64,000 nucleotides of DNA from Colias croceus (lineage: Eukaryota > Arthropoda > Insecta > Lepidoptera > Pieridae). Shown here in pieces: positions 58,209 to 64,000 of this stretch; the first letter of the stretch is position 1, and every line of letters begins with the position of its first letter. A program made the translations under genes and the position numbers. The notes beneath the pieces are model-generated. The model was given only the letters and a program-made list of their open reading frames with translations, was not told the DNA's origin and did no database searches. The stretch is from contig NC_059547.1 in NCBI RefSeq assembly GCF_905220415.1, forward strand, positions 9,126,501 through 9,190,500. The letters run 5' to 3'.

Positions 58209-61200
58209 ATGACGGAACTCATACCAAAATTACAAGATAACCCTCGTGCTGCTTTAGAGCAGTATTTAACCGCACTTCAAAGTGAATCAAAAATGACTAG
58301 AAGGAATGCTTTACATAAAATAAATGAAGAAATCTTCAATAATCCTGCGAATTCTGATTGTGATCTCGCCATTGTCTTTCCTGATATTTACGCGTATGTG
58401 CTTAAAAGTTTTTCGGACGAATCAGAAGCATGCAGAGAAAACGCAATTACGATTATTTCAAATTTTATACAGCGTCTGCCTTTGAATGACTATTATTTAA
58501 CATACATATTTCCTGTAATTGTGCGTCGTATTGGTTGTCCAGAGATAGTCGAGGAATCGGAGGAGATCCGCTTAGTTTTAATGGAATTGGTTCATAGTAT
58601 AATAGATAAATATAAGGGTTCTCATTTATTGACTCCTTTTTTTAATGATTTCACGAGTATTCTGACGAAGACGAGTACAGATCCATTCCCTAAAGTGAAG
58701 CTGGAAGCATGTGAATGTATTATATTGCTTACTAAAGTTCTGCAACGTGATTTCCATTTTCAATCGGAGAGTTTTGTGAAACCAGTCTTGTCGAATTTTG
58801 CTCATCAACATTTTAGAGTGCGTGTTGCATCTGTTAGAGCTATAGGTATGTAATATTTTGTTTCAGCTCATATGTTTCTTAATTTATCATTAATTAGATG
58901 TAGAACTATAAACTGAATTGATATTTTAAATATTTCCAGGTGCTATTGTTATGGCTGGTAATGTAAAATGTTTCGAACTATCCATAACTCCAATGGCTGA
59001 AAAGCTCTTTGATGAGAACACTCAAGTTCGTCTCCAGGTTACTTTGGAAGTCGGCAACTGGATGCTCAGTTATAGAGATAGATATTCCTTTTGGCATCGA
59101 ATGATACCTCTTTTGTTGACTAGGTAAACTAAAAAAAAAACATTTTTTAATTGCTCTAATAAATATACTTACAATTGTCTATTCGTCTTCTAGAAAAAAA
59201 AAATTCACTATAATTAAATACTTACCTTTTTAAATTCCATTAGCACAGCTATTAATTCTTTAAATAAAGACACTTAAAAAGTAAAAACTTGAAATATCTG
59301 ACTCCCATTTTGTAATTTTAGTTTAAGTGATGTCATGGCTGATATACGAGAGACTGCAACCAATCTGTGGAGAGACGTAGGCCTACAATACATGGATGAG
59401 AATGAAGAGGATCTAAAGAAAAAGACAGATTTTCTGAAAGATGTGCCATCTCATTACCCAGATGTTAAGAGGCCCAATTTAGGGTGCAGGGTGTTAGTAC
59501 AAAGCAATATTGGGAAAATCGTGCCTGCTATTGGCAGAGGTAAAGGATTTATATTAATTTTATGAATGCATACATTATAAGGTAATGTAAGAAACTTACC
59601 ATTCTACCAAATTCATAGGTCGTTTTTTTTAGTACAAATCCGGCTCGAAGGACCAAAGAGAGCACTATAACTGAATGTTTAATGAATTATGAAACATGTC
59701 CGAATAAGTTTAACTGCTTTAATAGCACTGATTTATAAAATAATTTCTTCACTAGAGATTCAAGCAATACCCAAGCACACATTAATTGTGCATTAAAAGT
59801 AAAAAAAATTGTCGGATTTCAAACGGGATTAATTTACCGCTACCGCTTTGACTGATGTCTGATAATTAGATTTAATGCGTGGTTGGATTTTGGGAATTGT
59901 ATAGCTTAAAAATTGCATAATACTATACTCTGTAACCAGAAATGGACGGCTGGCAAGCGGATGCCCGTCTCCGTTCATCCCAGTTGCTCTGCTGGTTGCT
60001 GCTCTGTGCTGAAGAGGGTGCCACACAGCATGCGAATACCATTGTGAGAATCTTGCATAGAGGAGCCGCTGATGAAGACCAGAGAGTTGTTCTGGAGGTA
60101 TGTATGTCATATGGAACTAAGAAGCATGCGACTGTTCGGAGTCACACATTTTTTCCTATATCAGAACATTCTCTTCTATTATTTAGTGACCTAAAAACAC
60201 AGCTAAAATGAAAAAGTTCGACTTCCTTAACGTTTTAAAATTATCTAATTGGGAAAAAATTACTTTAGCTTAGTAAGTAAGTCTCAAACAGCATGTATTT
60301 ATGGAAAGCTTCAAAACTATTTTTTACTTATTTTGTTAGTAAAGAACACTTGACTGGCTAAGAGTTCACTGAGACAAAAATTATACGACTTAATTATATT
60401 ATTAAAGCAAGGAAGTTATTTATTTCAGATAAAACGTGCGTCTGAGCTTTTCGGCTACTTCATAATACCTGATACTTGGTGGCCTCTAGTGGAAGCAGAA
60501 GTTGACTCCTGGAGTGCTCTACTCGTAATCACCAATATACTTAAAGGATCTTTAAGGGATCTGGTTAAAGTTAAGGTTTTGCACGAGTTGTGCAAGGAAT
60601 TGGCTGATCCTGATCGGTGTAGGGTTAGGAAGGTAAGTTTACAATAAAAATGCATTTGCTTACAATAGAGTTGGGTATGCAATAGCTGAAAATAGATAGT
60701 TTGGTCAAACTATGCCAAATTGATAGAATTTATTTATTTATTTATTTTTATTTAAATAAATAAATAAATAAATTGGTAGAATTATGGTAGAATTTATTTA
60801 TTTATTTATTTATAAAGAACAAAGACGAGAGAAGGAAAACTTTCAATACCTTAATATTCCTTTTTACAGCCAAAGTATCAAGAAAACCTCTTGAAAGTAT
60901 GCGAAGCTCTGATGGATCTCTGTAAAGATGATTGTGTCGCCGTCGCTGAAGAACTGTTCATTATCAATTTCACGGTGTATGCTATGCCCGTTGATGATAA
61001 TATACAGTTTATGGCTTTATGTAAGTACTTATATCTAGTTAAAAAAAATAAGGAATAGTTTAGTAGATAAATGAAAAACTTAAGTACTTTTACAAAATTT
61101 TGATGTGTTCTAAAACTACCTACATTTGTATAATTTCATGATTCATCCGGACTCTGATGACATCCGTCGCATTCGGCAGGTCCTATCAAATAACGAGTAA

Positions 61201-63629
61201 CGCACTGACGAACTGCACAATACCATTTCACAAAATACACAAAAATGCGTGTTTTTATTATATTTTTTTACTTACAGCGAATCTAGACAAGTTGCGATAT
61301 ATAGAAAAATGTGGGAAGACGTTAACCTCTCTATACGAGCGTCACATTCGACGCGTACTATCGGATATAACGAGTGACGCGCTCACGTGGAACTTGCTGA
61401 CGCCGGACCGGTGCTTAATGGAATGCGTGTTATTGCGCTCAGGTTTGAATTTCGAATTCCACATGTTATTTATTTTTATTTTTAAAAAGCCCAGTATTCA
61501 TTGAAACATTTTTTATCATCTGTTAAATAAAGTTGCCAACAACATTATTTATTAATTGTTGCCTTAAAAATGAATTCATCAATTTAATTATAATAAATGT
61601 AAAAAAAAACAGACTTACTGTGTCAAACATTTAAATGTCCACTTACATAAAAATGATCATTGTTTTTCACGATTTCATGAACTTTCTTTGAATTGAGCTT
61701 TCTAGTGAAAATTATTCAATTGTTCACACAGGTGTAGAGGAATTATAATTTTAAAGACTTGTTTATTTTAAATGATGAGTTTATGCATAGGTTTAACTTC
61801 TTTGAATCTATTTAGGTGCCGCAATGGGAGCGCAACTACATCTCATAGCGCCATTGCTAAAAGAATGTTTGGCCGTGCCAAAAGTGGACCCGGAAGTCAA
61901 ACTGAAGATATTCACCGCGCTCTCAACTGTTCTGTTACAAAGGAAAACTAATTTCAAAAAAAGTGAACCTGAAAAATTGGAGGCTTTTTTGAAAATCGTT
62001 ATTCAAGGTGAGTGTTCTAAAAACACAAATTAAATTAGTCTGGCGACATAAAATATGGTATTGAAACATAAAACAGGAAATATATACTTACACACTAAAG
62101 CAGCTAGCACATAACAATTTTTTTTTCTTAAATTTGAATTAATTTTAAATTTCGATTGTTCTATTGTGTCAAATATTTTTCAATCCCATTGCCATTACAA
62201 AAAATCATAAAAAATAACAAAATAAGTGAGTTATAACTACTTGCTGTCTTTTGTTTCAGAAATTATCCTGCCCAACCTAGTATGGTCGCCCGGTCGTACC
62301 TCCGAAGCGATCCGTACAGCTGCGGTTGCGTGTTTGTGTTCAGCCTTACAGGAGAACCCGGAGGAGGATTCGCTGGAGAGGGGCGGCGATGGAGATGGTT
62401 TTGATAAGGTAAGTTAACAAACAACAAAGAAAAATGAATTTCTTCTCTGTACTATAGGAATGTTTCGAAAATCTTGATTAAAGGACGTATAAAGAAACGT
62501 TTAATTTCAAGTCTAAAGGGCTCAAGCTTACTATGGTAATAAGGTAAGTTAAAGTAAGTTTGAATGATCAAATGCAGAAATAATCCTGCCCCTGCCCCAG
62601 GTTAAGTAAAATCGAATGATCAATGAATACGCATTTTTATGTAATGATACACTGTAACATGTCTCAGTTCTAAAGAATTTACAAAAAAAAACTATATTAT
62701 ATGGTTTATATTCATTGTTATCATTCCTTGCAGGATGTTAACTTATTCCCCACGAAGGAGTCTCTCGAACCGTTCCTAGAGGAAATGGTGCCACTTTTGG
62801 TCAGTCTAGTGGACGATAACTCGCTGTTAACCCGCCAACACACGCTCCGTGCGATCTGCTGTCTGGCAACACTGGCCAAACAACGTGGCTGTTTCACAGT
62901 TGAGATACTGCATAAGTTGTATTTTGGTGAGGAAAAAATAATTTATAAAAGTCATATCAATAAAAATTACTTAAATTCTTTATTAAATTAAAAAAATCGT
63001 AAAATATGACACCCATTAATGGAGTCACCATAATGGTTTCGCCATAAAAACTTTGTCTCGTGTTCATCTCGCTTTAAGAAAATAACTCAATAATAATCGA
63101 AATACCTACTCCCTAATTAAAATAATTTTCACAGTTGTCCTAAAACGCCTAGACGACAGCAGCGACAGAGTGCGCTCGTACGCAGTGCAAACTCTATGCA
63201 CGCTGTTCAAATGTCGCCCGGAAGGTTACGATTGTAACGTTTTTGGCGCCCATATAGATGCACTATACAGCGCCATGTTGATTCACTTGGACGATGCGGA
63301 CGAAAGTTTTAGAAAGGAAATGCTGGGTGAGTATTTTTTACTCATAATAATGGTGAAGAGATGAGAGAGAGTAATTTTTTTTAGTTTGTAAAGGAAAACA
63401 AATATAAGAATTACGACATGTTTTAATTATATATCATCAATCAATCAATCATACATAATATTATATAAAAGTTTTATTATTTTCTTTTTCAGATGCTTTA
63501 CTCGCGTTAAGTGATGTGGATTCATGCCTCTTGATGAAAAAGGTTCAAGCTAATATCCATTTGTATAGAAATAAAGCGGCCTACGAGAAACTTTCCAAAC
63601 ATTTAGAAAAAATTATTAAAGAAAAATAA
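58209..63629 (+). CDS. DNAAF5: Dynein axonemal assembly factor 5 (HEATR2), 12 exons, 859 aa
   Basis: Exons: 58209-58845, 58940-59123, 59322-59539, 59940-60097, 60429-60632, 60870-61020, 61278-61442, 61816-62007, 62260-62408, 62734-62926, 63135-63326, 63493-63629; 859 codons plus TAA, close to the 855 aa of human DNAAF5. The protein is a cytoplasmic HEAT-repeat scaffold needed to preassemble outer and inner dynein arms of motile cilia; in Lepidoptera the likely site of need is the sperm flagellum. It consists of helical HEAT pairs from the start (RRNALHKINEEI, ACRENAITIISNFIQ) to the end (DRVRSYAVQTLCTLF). The start is the first ATG after an upstream stop and is followed by a long first exon. 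No clear AATAAA follows; ATTAAA occurs near 63815. Confidence 0.93.
60733..60822. repeat. (ATTT)n microsatellite with inverted halves
   Basis: Runs of TTTATTTATTTATTTTTATT, then AAATAAATAAATAAATAAAT, then again ATTTATTTATTTATTTATA, so the middle and outer parts can pair. In DNAAF5 intron 5. Confidence 0.8.
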
Positions 63630-64000
63630 TTTGTTATATTTTGTTATGAACTGACTAGTTAACACTTTTATTTAATTTCAAAAGTTGAATTATTTTTTAT
63701 TTGTCTAACTCTATCAATGTAGGGTTAAAAGTAGATAATTTTACATTAGCTTAGTCGGACTACCCTTACTGAGAAGTGCAATTATTAAGTTTATACCTAT
63801 TAAACGCATTGTTGAAAGATTAAAGTGCTTTTTATTTAAGCCAGTGCTACCATTCTACTATGATACCTACACAGAGCAAGTAATATAGGAATACCTATGC
63901 GAAACTATTGCTATACTTAGGTACCTTATTATAATATTGTTCACATTAAAGTATTGTATTGGTAATAACTAATGGTTAATGCGACTTTTTGGTTATTATG
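63630..64000. other. DNAAF5 3' flank, no further gene seen
   Basis: AT-rich sequence with the probable DNAAF5 3' UTR. I see no exon in the last 370 bp. Confidence 0.5.

Noticed and set aside
58209..63629. Alternative identity as a generic HEAT-repeat protein
   Set aside because: Twelve-exon protein length (859 aa), HEAT content from the very first residues, and an upstream X-box all fit DNAAF5 better.

Overview
The window is insect nuclear DNA, most likely from a moth or butterfly. Genes have short exons with GT-AG introns, the DNA is AT-rich, and it carries many copies of interspersed repeats of a type familiar from Lepidoptera (ends resembling ATAATATTAGTATAGAT, heads resembling ACTAGCGGTCCGCC or ACTAGCTG...CGCGGTTTCACCCGCG). 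Most exons were joined by hand from splice sites. For LMTK, ELAC2, ATPsynF and DNAAF5 the summed exon lengths are exact multiples of three.

Layout. (1) 301-33282, minus strand: one very large gene for a lemur-type transmembrane kinase (LMTK family), 15 coding exons, about 2591 aa. It has a signal peptide, one membrane helix, a kinase-like domain and a very long acidic Ser/Thr-rich tail. My exon reading shows the catalytic loop Asp/Asn and the DFG motif replaced, so I read it as a pseudokinase. Its 16-kb intron holds a 572-bp tandem duplication and a pogo/Tigger-like transposon whose pipsqueak DNA-binding region is split by a PIF/Harbinger-like element. (2) 34032-44626, plus: ELAC2 (tRNase Z long form), 15 exons, 979 aa, divergent from LMTK. 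(3) 45866-52300, plus: an unrecognised gene of at least 19 small exons, almost all symmetric phase-1, with one exon encoding two membrane helices; its 5' end was not found. (4) 52402-53493, minus: intronless Rpn10/PSMD4. (5) 53993-55397, plus: mitochondrial ATP synthase subunit f. (6) 56937-57458, minus: intronless MANF with a near-consensus ER-stress element upstream. (7) 58209-63629, plus: DNAAF5/HEATR2, 12 exons, 859 aa, with an RFX X-box-like palindrome upstream.

The most unusual theme is that three tandem arrays each copy an exon-intron boundary: about nine copies of the 3' splice site and start of LMTK exon 9, three of ELAC2 exon 9, and five of the end and 5' splice site of ELAC2 exon 14. 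Each array multiplies splice sites next to a working exon. Apart from the shared divergent or convergent spacing there is no sign that the genes work as one pathway; housekeeping genes (ELAC2, Rpn10, ATPsynF), a secretory stress factor (MANF), a ciliary assembly factor (DNAAF5) and a neuronal-type membrane pseudokinase simply sit together.
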